Shown piece by piece: positions 10,732 through 21,694 of a stretch of 64,000 nucleotides of DNA. A program made the translations under genes and the position numbers. The DNA is from Platynereis dumerilii (lineage: Eukaryota > Annelida > Polychaeta > Phyllodocida > Nereididae), in the NCBI GenBank assembly GCA_026936325.1, contig JAPTHN010000002.1, forward strand, positions 13,345,228-13,409,227, in the 5' to 3' direction. The notes under the pieces are model-generated. The model had not been told where the DNA came from and did not search any database. It saw nothing but the letters and a program-made list of their open reading frames with translations. Every line of letters begins with the position of its first letter. The stretch's first letter is position 1.

Positions 10732-12015
10732 CCCAGACCAAAGAGAGGCACATTTGAGGCACTGAATAGGCATATTTGAGGCATACCATGGAGTAGGTAG
10801 AGGCATAAGCTGAGATCACAGGAGGCGTAAAGGAGGCATATCAAAATCCTCATTAAATATGCAAGAGGCATATATGAGGCATTTTCGAGGTACATTTGAG
10901 GCATATAGGAGGCGTATTTAAGGCGTTCCAAAAATTTTAATAATGCCTCAAATATACCTCTAGATATGTTAATGATGTGCCTCAAATGTGCCTCATATGC
11001 AAATGAAGAGGCATATTTGAGTCACATAAGAGGTACGTTTGAGGCATAACTGAGGCATATTTGAGGCGTAGGCTCATCATGTAAGTGGAGGTACATTTGA
11101 GGCATAAATAAGGCGTATTTGAGGCGTTCCAAATATTTTAATAGTACCTCTTCTGTACCTCCTCATATCTGAGGCATGAATGAGGCACATTGACAGTTCA
11201 GGAAGTGAGCCAAATTTTTTGAATTTTCAAATAGTGCTTCTATCTCAAACAAAGGAAAGACTTGGTACAAAAGCAGAACTACTAAATAAACTTAATGACC
11301 TTGATGTAAATGCCAAATGGGTGGCACATTCAATCTGACATGCATTCAGGATTATTTGTCAAATTAGGGATATTATTATTCGACTTCTAACAAAAGAGCA
11401 TGTTGTCATGTGAGTGATAATATAGTCTGTTGAGCAAAACACAAAATTCTAAGAGTTACATATGCAACACAACCAAATAAATTGAACTAATTGTTCAGAA
11501 CACCTTTACAATAAAAACTACAACTTGCATATTTATAAGTATGACAAATACAGCGAAGTATAAGTAAAAATGTGACTTACAACATTGGCACCATGCTCCC
11601 TAGTTGGGGTTTCCCTTTTCAATGAAAATTTAGGTCACCACAAGGAGACACCCCAGTATAATCTACAGGAGAGGCATGTTTGAGGCGTAAGGGGGAATTC
11701 AGGCCACACAAAAATTTGGCTATGTTGGAGAGGCATATTTGAGGCACAGGGTAGAAAAACAAGAGTCCAGTTTGAGGCACATTTGAGGCATAGAAGCAGG
11801 TAATGCTTTTCTTGGTAAGTCAGGGAGGCATGTTTGAGGCATATCATTATGCAGGGAGGCATAGATGAGGCACATCATTAACATTAGAGGCACATTTGAG
11901 GCACACTGCACTTGGTAGACTATGCCTCAAATGTGCCTCAAGTATGCCTCAAACATGCCTCAAATGTACCTCTGAAAAATTTCTATGCCTCAAATGTGCC
12001 TCTCTTTGGTCTGGG
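10732..12015. mobile_element. GAGGCA-array element in copy 2
   Basis: Inverted counterpart of 3348-4631 with the same 30-bp ends and the same two subterminal arrays. Confidence 0.65.
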
Positions 12016-13037
12016 TTGCTATAAACTTAGTGGATGTGATACAATTTACACTGACAATGCCATTTTTCAAAATAAAAATTTTCAATGCCACTTATATGCA
12101 ATAGGTCTGGGCTATATCATATCATGAACTTGGTGGATTATTTCACTTGAGTGTGGAGCTCTGGGCAAATTAATCCAGCAGTCGCAGGGGTGTACTCATT
12201 TACTGGGGATACTGTACATAGATACACAATATCTGTGCATAGTGTAAACAAAATGCACATAATAGCACGCATCGTCTGCATTTAATAGCAAGCAGTTGCA
12301 CCATGCCAATTCCCCTTTATTTTTACAATAAATCAACCAATTGGTCAATTGACCTATGAAGTTTCAAAACTACGCTTCAACACTTACAAATCAGAACACA
12401 AAAAAATACTAATGCAATTTCGGATAACATTTATGTAGCTCAAAGCCTTGGTAGAGGTATTTCGTCAGGGCTCCCCATCCAAAATTAAAAGTACTGACCA
12501 ATAGTACAACCATGCAAAGTTTGTTGCTTTTATCAATCCTGCAACGATTCAGCTAAAAATTGTCCCTAAGCCACTGGACTAACCCAACCTACTACAGAGA
12601 CTATTAGAAAGTACATGTAACTTTATTTTGTTCACTTGATTTTACAGTGCTATTCATATAGGTAAACATTTTCTTGCATAGCAATTGGGAATGCAGTGCT
12701 ATTCATACAGGTAAACATTTTCCTGTAACAATGGCAGTGTAGATACCTAAAATGGCATATTAGTAGGTTTCATTTTTACAGCCAATTACAAGATTGCCTA
12801 GGCTGTTCTTATCCAATCAAATATCTTGAAAATATGGTGTCCTCTGGCCATCGACATTTAAGTTTTGCTTGAATGATGAATCTAATAAACTGACAAATAA
12901 AACAGCCAAATTCCCTATTCACCATGCAGAGATGTCAGACTGAACTTTAAATGATTATGATAAGACTTGTAAAAAGGTTTATTTTAACAGGACAGGCAGG
13001 GACAACTGTTATCAGGCAAAGAGCAGTCCTTCTTTCA

Positions 13038-13073
13038 TAGAGAGATAGATAGATAGGTAGATAGGTAGATAGG

Positions 13074-13133
<60 letters not shown>

Positions 13134-13152
13134 CAGATAGATAGATAGAAAG
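13038..13152. repeat. GATA microsatellite in copy 2
   Basis: Inverted counterpart of the array at 2211-2325, with the same variant units at its left edge. Confidence 0.95.
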
Positions 13153-13537
13153 ATCTACCATGTAAATCTAACTTCACTATTGCTTTGTTACAACAGCAAA
13201 CAAAATAAAAATCAATAACTGTTACTGTCAAGTCAGGTGGTACCCTCGCCATGACATTTATTGGAAATGGTGTTACCCTCGAGAGGCATTTGTGGTTACC
13301 CTCGCCCTATCGATGTATTTCAAATGCAAAATCTGATAATTCTGTGACCTATTACATGTTGATACATGTTGAATGCATGTGCAATGGTTAGTTTAACATT
13401 AAAACTACATGCTTGATAAATATAGGCTTTACATTTGATGAAATAACCTCAGGATGACAGAAAACAACTTTGAATCGAGTGTTGTAATGGCTGCCCTGAT
13501 GGCGAGGGTACCCCCCTCGTTAGTGCACAGTGGTAAT

Positions 13538-14221
13538 GGGTAGGCTGTGAAGATCTAAGCGCTCAGGCCAGCAAATAACTTTCCCATCACTTCCAACCTT
13601 CCCCAGTTTTAGATAATTTAGATTTTTTAAATTGCTGTGATAATAAATTTTTTGAGTTAATGCACAATTTGTAGATTGACAAGCAATTGGGCATTGTACT
13701 CATTGTGGGCTATTATTATTATTATGATATTATGAGAATTACTGAAGGGCTAAATTGTTTACGAACAAATTAAATGTTTTTTCCATGTGATTTATCATCC
13801 ATATAATTGATGCAATCAACCATGTCAACATATCTGCCAGTATTCTACCCTGGCCTGATTCGCAAGTGTTGTTTTTCTGTTTAATTTAATATTTTGTTCG
13901 GGCACAAGTGCATCATCTGGAGATTTAGCCACACCTATAACATCATGTGTGCAAGATTCTATTGGACCAAAACCTCCTTAGAATGTTAGCCTTAAAACCA
14001 CTAAATGGGTTGTTGACTTAAGGGTCTCTCCAGCAATCCTACTCAATGCCTAATTCCACTTGTAGTCCCTTGAGACATGTGATCAGGGGCCGGGGTCTTA
14101 CTTGTGTTTCTCCTAATGGTCCCTTAAGTCGAACCCTTGGGGTGTAATAGAGAGAGGGTAGGCCCGAATTATAATGTTATTCTACGGGCCATAGACTACA
14201 AGAGGTATAGGCTCAAACTAA
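13538..14221. other. Unassigned DNA
   Basis: No gene or repeat recognised. A short inverted pair GACTTAAGGG (14017 region) and CCCTTAAGTC (14121 region) is present without clear element structure. Confidence 0.45.
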
Positions 14222-16131
14222 AACATGCACCAGTTTAACACATTTCTAATACATTGCTATTCCTTGTTTCGTGGCTAGCTTCCTCCCTTTATTTATTCTA
14301 ACCTTTTTTCTTCCTCTCTATCTTCCCTCCTTTCGTGATTTCTTTCCTTCTTTCTTATCCTCTTCTCTTTTTCTTCTCTACCTCTCTTCTTCCCTTCTTT
14401 CTTTCTTCTCTTCTTCTCTCTTCTCCCCTACCCTTTTTTATCCCTTCCCTTCTTTCTTCACTTCTTCCTTCCTTCTTTCTTTGCCTCTTCCTGTCCTTTT
14501 TACTTATTTTCTTATGTGATATTTATGTGTGTGCAGGCCAATTTCCCAAGGTATATAAGCTGATTTTCACAACATACAGAAAATATTAAATAATTTACAT
14601 GCGAGAGAATCAGGAAATGTGTCACAGGATAGTTGCTTCTATATGTGAGAAATTGCTCTTTTCATTTTCCAATGGCAAATTCTATCTGAGAATTAACACA
14701 TTTTTCGTGTTAAATTACGCTATTAATTATGTTATTCCACTTATGACATTCTGACTCTTTTTAAGATTAATTGAGACAGAACGTGATATTTGTCAAATGT
14801 TATCTCTGAATGAGTTTTTAATCCATGTGAATTATCTAAGCCTGTCCCACGCAATTTTCAAAATGTTCTTTTCTGTAATTCGCGAAATTCTACGATTCTG
14901 AAACATAATATGATTGGTCTGAATGGCCCTCCCATGGTTTTTGTGAGGTGAAAAGCATATATATGCGACTCTAATTTCAGTTGTATAGGAACATAATGTG
15001 TGACACATGTAAATGTCACAGATGTATCCATATTTATACGTTTCTACTGCTGATGTTGACAAGGAAAAAATGAATGCAAAATGCAGTCAGGGCTAAAAAG
15101 AGCATTTTGAAAGCACTGTCAGACAAAGAGGTCGACCCAATGTTACAGCCTGCAAAGTATGGGTGACGACTGATGTCATTCAACTGTTTACGAGGCTAAG
15201 AGCATAATGTCAGTGTTGTCTTTCAGGTCTTATCCTTTTACAAGACAAAAGGCCATTTCATTGTGCGCTATAAATTCCTTCAATTCTGCATTACACTGCG
15301 TTACGTTTGCTCTATGCGAAGTAACCTAGTTAATCATGAAATCTTAAATTTTGGACTAGAAAATAATTCAATTATTACATAACATAGCTATTATGCTGTA
15401 TTTAAGTATTAGACATCTTGATGTGAAATTACAAGCATTAAATATTCAACAATCAAAAGATTTGATGATTCTAGTAAAAAACGGACTATAATTTACTAAA
15501 ACTGCCTTAATTAGGTCACTTGGTGAGTGCACAGGAGGGATGGACCAATGGGTATAGATCATCTGATAATGTTTCACTTCATTCCAATCAGTTAGATAGC
15601 AAATTGTCCTCAGGGGCCTCGAGTGATTTCCATTGAAAATTTGTGAGGAACAGTAAGCGGGAGGGGTGTCAGTGAGTGACTTTACCACGGACGGCAAGTT
15701 CATTGAATATGACAGGAGTGGTGAATTTAACCCTCATATATCATATGTATATACACCACCAGTGAGTTATATGACTCATTCCCTTGGTATTAGATTAGGT
15801 ATATATTATATATGTATGATATATCAAATAAATTTGAGATATATAGGCCCAAACATTTAAGTATTTTATGAGACAAATAACTTATAGAAAATGATGTCAG
15901 AGAGTCCCCCTCCAGCAAAATTTTTCAACAGCCATTAATTTTTCCTGCTCATGTCCAAGTTCCTTTCATATTTTTCCCTATTGATATCACATTTAAGCAA
16001 TAAAGTCACAAATGACCTTTAGTGATAATGAAGGAATATCCAAAATGGGTTGATTAAACTGTTAAAATTGTCTGATACTTTTATAAATATTGATGATATT
16101 ATTGACAACCAAGATGAAAAAATTCAAGTAT
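14222..16131 (+). repeat. About 1.9-kb dispersed repeat, copy A
   Basis: This segment is collinear in direct orientation with 52130-54270. It starts with an unusual pyrimidine tract of about 240 bp (14277-14515), followed by TGTGTGCAG and then shared unique sequence to about 16131. Copies differ by substitutions and small indels, and copy B has an extra 210-bp insert. No TIR, LTR or coding frame was found, so it is either an unclassified mobile element or a dispersed segmental duplication. The frames over the pyrimidine tract, rich in S, F and L, are low complexity. Confidence 0.75.
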
Positions 16132-16370
16132 GATTCTGCAGGAAGGATGTCTAAGCTCATTTGAACAAGCCCTGGGAGGACAATTTGTGGTGCGAAATCA
16201 AAATGTGTTGGGTGAATTAGAATCAATGATCCGATTATATTTTAATTAACCAAAACTCTCAAATTTGCATGTTTTGACAAGACCATGAATGTTCAAACTG
16301 TATTCCTCACTTGATGAATGTTTAACCACAGACATTGATATGGGGGTTGAAGTCCTGAATTAGTGTGATA

Positions 16371-17357
16371 CACTGTAAAATCCGAGGCACTGATTCAGCT
16401 CAATTGCTTGAGTGAGATGGTTGCACAAGTTGATTGAGCTAACATAGATTAATGTTTTAAGCTGAGATAACTCAAAATACCGAGCTGAGATAGCTCAAAA
16501 TACTAAGCTATGTTGACTAAGGTATTCAGGCTGAGAAAACTCAAAACAATGAGCTGTGTTGACTTACAGCTTAAAATATTGAGTTTTGTTGACTTATTGA
16601 TCCAAGCTGACACAACTCAAAATTTTGAGCTGTGTTGACTTATTTTTAGTTGTTTTTGATTTGTATTGATTTATATTTGTGTGACCTGTCTTATAAAAAT
16701 ATTTATGAGTATGGGCTGTAATCCCAAAATATTGTTTGATCTCTCAAGGGGATCCACCTGATCCAGTATGCTTCATTTTAGCACACCAAGGGCAGGCCCA
16801 AGATGCATTCAACACAGACCATTGCATCACAAGCAGAATTAAAAATTAATTGCTTGTGAATAAATCCCAATGGCCTTTGGCTCATCTGAGTTGGTATACA
16901 GTGCTAGAAGCCTATATTTGTACACACTCTGACTTGGAAATGTTGGTTGACGTGTGAAAGCATGCATCTAATTATTCCCACAAATTAATTTAAGAGAGAT
17001 AAAAATAAAAAAGTAACCAGCTAAAGTGGTGTGCTACTCATTTTTTCTCTGGGATAGTGTAATATAAATGTTCTTTTTTCTTGTAAGTAAATAATTATTT
17101 AAAACTAAATGCAGTCTTATGAGAAGTGCTTGTTATAGATGGCGCTATATGTGGCATGACTGAGATGTCAAGCTATCTGCAACAACTGAAGCTTTCATGT
17201 TTTCACAGCTTAATGTTATGATTCGTTTGGACAACTTACAGCATTGAGCTATCATACCTTGACAACTTATAGGATTGAGCTATCATAGCTTGAAAATTAT
17301 TAACATTCTCAGACAGCTCAAATTATTGCTTCAACACAGTTTTCAAATTTTACAGTG
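16371..17357. mobile_element. TIR element with CACTGTAAAAT ends and internal minisatellite
   Basis: The ends CACTGTAAAAT are inverted at each side and flanked by TA (16369-16370 and 17358-17359). The left part (about 16400-16650) holds five or six diverged tandem units of roughly 55-60 bp around GAGCTGTGTTGACTTA and AACTCAAAAT. No transposase is present. A Tc1/mariner-type non-autonomous element fits the TA duplication; the short TIR leaves this open. Confidence 0.6.
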
Positions 17358-17359
17358 TA

Positions 17360-20300
17360 TGCAATGAAATAAGAGTCATCAATCATGGTACTCTCACGGC
17401 AGTCAAGAGTTGATGCTAATTGGCTGAGAGCACTCATTAGGAAGAGTAGAGCACGGTTTGATTGATGGAGAGAAGGTGGTGAGGGAGAGCACAGTCGTGC
17501 TGCTCAGATGGGTCTATTGACAATATTGTGTCTTCTATGATGTTATTAGGTGCCTGAGATGCATGATCTTTTGATAAAGCTTCCCAGATGGAGATTGAAC
17601 CTTAATGAAGGACCTATATGCATTAGGTTGATAGGAGTAAAGTCCAAGAATGAGGCAGTCTCGACTTCTTGAAAATTTAAAGTTGTTTATAATGCTCGCA
17701 AGTATGTTTTTGGGGCCACTATTCAAAGGAATTTTTGAGCTTCAATCAAAGGCAATGTCCCCTATGTCACAATAACCTTGAAAGCAGCTCCATAATTGAG
17801 CAATATGACAATTCCAATTTTTGTACATGAAAAATTCACTTCCAAACAAATGCAGCAATTGCGGTAATTAGAGGCAGTACTGCATGCACTGGTTTTGTAA
17901 TTGAAGATCTAAAATGAGCAACCACTTGAATGAAAGTTGGTACCACCTTCTTTTGGAAATTAATCCCGTTAGATGATTGTAGCAGTTGTCAACTTTGGAA
18001 AAAAGTATCTGTCTCAAAGGTAATATCTGTATTCATAGTGACAATAGTGAGTAATCACATGTTGATAGAGAAACTGTACATAGTCAATATGTTATGGTGT
18101 TGTGGTGGTTTCCGTTCCCACAAGTTAGAGGCTGTAAATGAAGACCACCCTTTAGAGTCAACACAAGAATAAATCAGAAGGACTGAGGTCTTTTCAGGAC
18201 AATCCCAGTCCTCAAGAAGACTTGCAGAAAGACCAACAAAAAGGCCATGGCCGAGACCAACAAGGAATTGCGGGAAGGTGTAGGGCTCTATGTGCTGACA
18301 AATTGCCTGACTCCATACACAAAGTGGCAGGGACAAAAGCATTCAGCACCCTTTGAAATATTGGGGACCAGGTCAGCAAGAGAACATGTCTTTGACACCC
18401 AAAAGAAATACAGCTTATATATTTGCACATTTCTATATCTGGCATTAAATGTGAAGCAAATAGTGCATAGATCTTGCACCAATATTTTCCCTGAAAAAAT
18501 GTTTAATATTTGTATACTTTTTAATTCATTTGTATTTGGTCATCAAATGTGATGGACTAATGGATTGAGGGCAAAGTATCTCTGGTAATCCTGTCTCATA
18601 AAGGTGTCTAGGCCGGGACAACTAACAACTTTCTTGTAACCTGGGCTATTAGCACAGATGAAAAAAATACACTAATCATCCCCAATATGGCATATATGCA
18701 GCCATTTGTGGCACGAAAACCAATGTTGGAGTGATTAACCATGTATTTGGCACTTACGTTATTGCATAATCTGTCATGCCAAAGAATTCAGGTGTTTGAA
18801 AACACTATGTGAAAAGGTTATCACAGAACCAACTGTACATGAGACATGTTGCAGAAAACATAGAGAAATGCTGAATCGGCAGGTTGAGAACTTCTCCCTC
18901 AGTGAGTCAATTTGATTCACTTGGATGGCACCACCTACAGGTACAACCAAATCACATGCTTAAAAAATGTGAGCATTCCTTTGCAAAGACATGAACACAG
19001 CTGCAATGCATACCCAGAAATTTGGGCAGAGGACTTTCTTGCTGGTAAATCTAATGGATAATGGGCCTTGGTTTAAATATTGCACATGTTTAATATGGCC
19101 TCATCAGCAGAACAAGGAAATCATGTATTGAATGTCTAAAATGCTTAGCTAATGTAATGTGGGTGGTGGTCCTCATTTCAAATCCGTGCCAGGAAATACT
19201 TCATCTTGCATTTTCAAGACAAAGACATATGGGGAAATTGAACACAATCTCAGCTTGTTTGCAAGTGACTTGGCACCAATCCACACTTTTTGAAATAAGG
19301 TTTCTGTAGTTATTTTGACATGAACCCAAGAGGTGAATTGATTATGTTGTTCAGATTTGTGCTTTGCAACATAATACTTTTCTTAAAATTTAGGGTAAGT
19401 TAGTCCGACAAAAAAACAAAAAAACTTAATTTTGTCTGTTAAATCCTTGGTGTATATTCTCTGTATTTCTTTATATTTAGTTAGGCCTAAACCATACTCA
19501 ATAAAAAAGATGAGGGTTTCCTGATCGGATACACAAAAGCATTGCTCAGCAATCAGCACGCATTGCAGTTGCAGAAAGTCGTTTAGAAAATCTTGCATCT
19601 AATAAGGCACACAGTAGTGAATGATATTCTGTACTGGGCTCAGCTTTGAATATTGCTACAATGAAATATATATAAATACACATATCATGAATAATGTTTT
19701 CATAAGAAATTTCAATTATGTGTGTGACAAAAACTGTTACATCCTCATTTTAGGCTAAATTTTTCTGTACACAATGTTAATTATATTCCGTGAATTGAAT
19801 GTTTTTCATTAATAAGTATTTACCGATAACATAAATTCTTATTGTGTAGCCTAATTTTGTGACCTACGATCATGATACTGAAGTAATGACAATGCATAGT
19901 TTGTTTCCTTTTCTGCCAAGCAATTTAGGTTTAAATTTCGATTGATAATCACATTCCGTCCTTCCATTGTAATTGTAATAATGTTGCTAAAAATAATCTG
20001 CATTGTCACAATCAAATCATTTTCCAAATTGCAACAAAATCTGTATTTTTATGAAAAACTGGAAAAGGTAAGGAATAAAGAGGACCTGCCTGAAATAGAC
20101 TAGCATATTTTACCTGTAGGCTCCATTGTTCAGATTAGCTCAGCTCAACGGGACATCACGGAATATCGATTAGAAAATTGATACCCTATAAATGCATATT
20201 GTTTCTTGACGGCCTGTCTGGCCCCAGGCCAAGCCAAGCATGGTCAATCAATAGATCAAAAGCAGAAAGTGCAGCCCTCTGTTGCCTGTTTTTTGTGAGC

Positions 20301-21220
20301 TTAACTTATTTGGCAGTCGTCAAAGCCAAGTTTTGAATGATCAATGAGATCGAACAACATTTTTAGCAAGTTGATCATTTACCTGCGAGAAAAAGAACTC
20401 TTGATTTGTCATTTTCATGAAGAAGGTGATCAGGCTTCATTGATTGAACATAAAGTGTATTTTTGGCATCCCATAAAGATCAAATATATCATCTGTTACC
20501 TAAATGAAATCTGATAAGGTGTGCATTCACTAAGGAAAGAAAAAGCAGTTTCACTCCAGGGATGCCATTGGTGATCATGATTTAAAATGGCTTCAACATA
20601 ATAGTTTGCAATGCAGTCAGTTGTTGATTGAGCGCCAAAAAAAAAAGACTCAGACAAATACCAAATGCTTGTAAAAGGAAAGAACCACACGGAAGATAAA
20701 CAGAAGTCTGCAAATTGGTCACAGCTATGTGCAGAAAACAGTAGGACCTCACATCTGCCAAGGAAGAGTCAATACAATAGGCTGCAGTAGGACTGGTTGC
20801 AGACAGGTGCCTTGAGGTACACAGTTCCTTCGGTTTGAAGGTGTTGACTAGCGAATTGCTTTAGCAACATAAAACGCAAATAAAAGTTTCTTAGAATTCA
20901 TTAGTGAAAACGATCTTTTAAATCACAGGTCAATCATTTGTTGAGCACTGCAGAAAAACACAATTGATTGCTTATCTCAATCATGAGGCATTAGTATCAA
21001 CAATGTCAGATGAGTCTTAGTAATGACAAGGCCTTGACAGCAACAATCAGATTCATAATCACGATTACTGACTGAACAGAATCATTGACCTCAGGCTCAC
21101 AATTGATGACAAAGCTTTTGAAGGAACAATGTCCAATAATTGACTTCTCATGTGGGCCACAATATATTCTGAAAAATTTGAAACCATGCATAGACAATAA
21201 GCATTGATGAAGTGACCGTG
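17360..21220. other. Unassigned DNA
   Basis: Nearly 4 kb without a supported gene or repeat. Overlapping short frames around 18050-18550 on both strands have no recognisable motif. Confidence 0.45.
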
Positions 21221-21225
21221 GGGCA

Positions 21226-21405
21226 TTTTTCAGCGCCTGACAAGAGGCAGGGCACAGTGTTTGTGGACAAGCCCATCCTTAAACTCATTCTCAGTGAGAA
21301 GCATCCTTGGCACAAGGTCTGTTGACACAAGCTCCTCCCGTTTCATCACTTCAACGTATCTCTCACTTAAGCAGATTGTGACCGTGAGCTGGTCGAGAAA
21401 ACTGA
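21226..21405 (-). pseudogene. CARD/death-fold-like exon remnant, copy 1 of a tandem pair
   Basis: On the minus strand the translation runs ...FLDQLTVTICLSERYVEV, then MKREELVSTDLVPRMLLTEN, then EFKDGLVHKHCALPLVRR, then a stop. The pattern of an amphipathic helix, L-V-x-R-x-LLTE-x-E and a following L...L-x-x-VR resembles helices 2-5 of CARD domains such as those of NLR and RAIDD proteins, but only about 55 residues are present. A second copy 290 bp away keeps the same peptide. No flanking exon was identified. It may be a broken or partial exon of an innate-immunity gene; the family assignment is tentative. Confidence 0.3.
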
Positions 21406-21515
21406 AAATGCTCAGCATATGAATGAGTAGTTTTATGACGCCATACTTGAACTGTTTCTGACTTTGACCGCGCAATGATTAAAAATCAACCAACTAATGA
21501 CAATGTTGCAGGATC

Positions 21516-21692
21516 ACTTCCAGTGTCTGACAATTGGCAGGGCACAGTGTTTTTGAACAAGCTCATCTTTAAACACATTCTGGATGAATAGCCTCCTTGG
21601 CACAAGTTCTGTTGACACAAGCTCCTCCAATTTCATCACTTCAAAGTATCCCTCTTCTCAGCATTGTGACCTTAATTGAGCAAGTTAAACAA
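21516..21692 (-). pseudogene. CARD/death-fold-like exon remnant, copy 2
   Basis: A diverged tandem copy of 21226-21405, shifted by about 290 bp. The minus-strand frame gives EVMKLEELVSTELVPRRLF, then IQNVFKDELVQKHCALPIVR and a stop soon after. Most differences from copy 1 keep residue type. Upstream in the same frame there is a stop, so this copy looks decayed. Confidence 0.3.
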
Positions 21693-21694
21693 AA

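Larger units (their letters stand above)
10072..12214. mobile_element. Nested Tc1/mariner-like element in copy 2
   Basis: Same element as 3149-5291, inverted, with CAGTATCCCC ends and TA on both sides. Its identical position in both large copies shows it was inherited with them. Confidence 0.75.
9090..13532 (-). mobile_element. Non-autonomous DNA transposon with Transib/RAG-like ends, copy 2
   Basis: It is the reverse-complement counterpart of 1831-6273, also 4,443 bp long, with a different perfect 5-bp duplication GTAAT (9085-9089 and 13533-13537). The two copies therefore arose by separate insertions. Only scattered single-base differences were noticed, for example near 10400 and 12060. 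Internal landmarks mirror copy 1 to the base (position x in copy 1 corresponds to 15363 minus x), so net indels are zero. The nested elements were acquired before the copies split. Confidence 0.8.

Noticed and set aside
14271-14589. Hydrophobic S/F/L-rich frames, also at 52136-52481
   Set aside because: Low-complexity pyrimidine tract; no start context or conserved motif.
18055-18552. Overlapping frames of 64-101 codons on both strands
   Set aside because: No family motif, no splice context; frames overlap in several phases as expected by chance.
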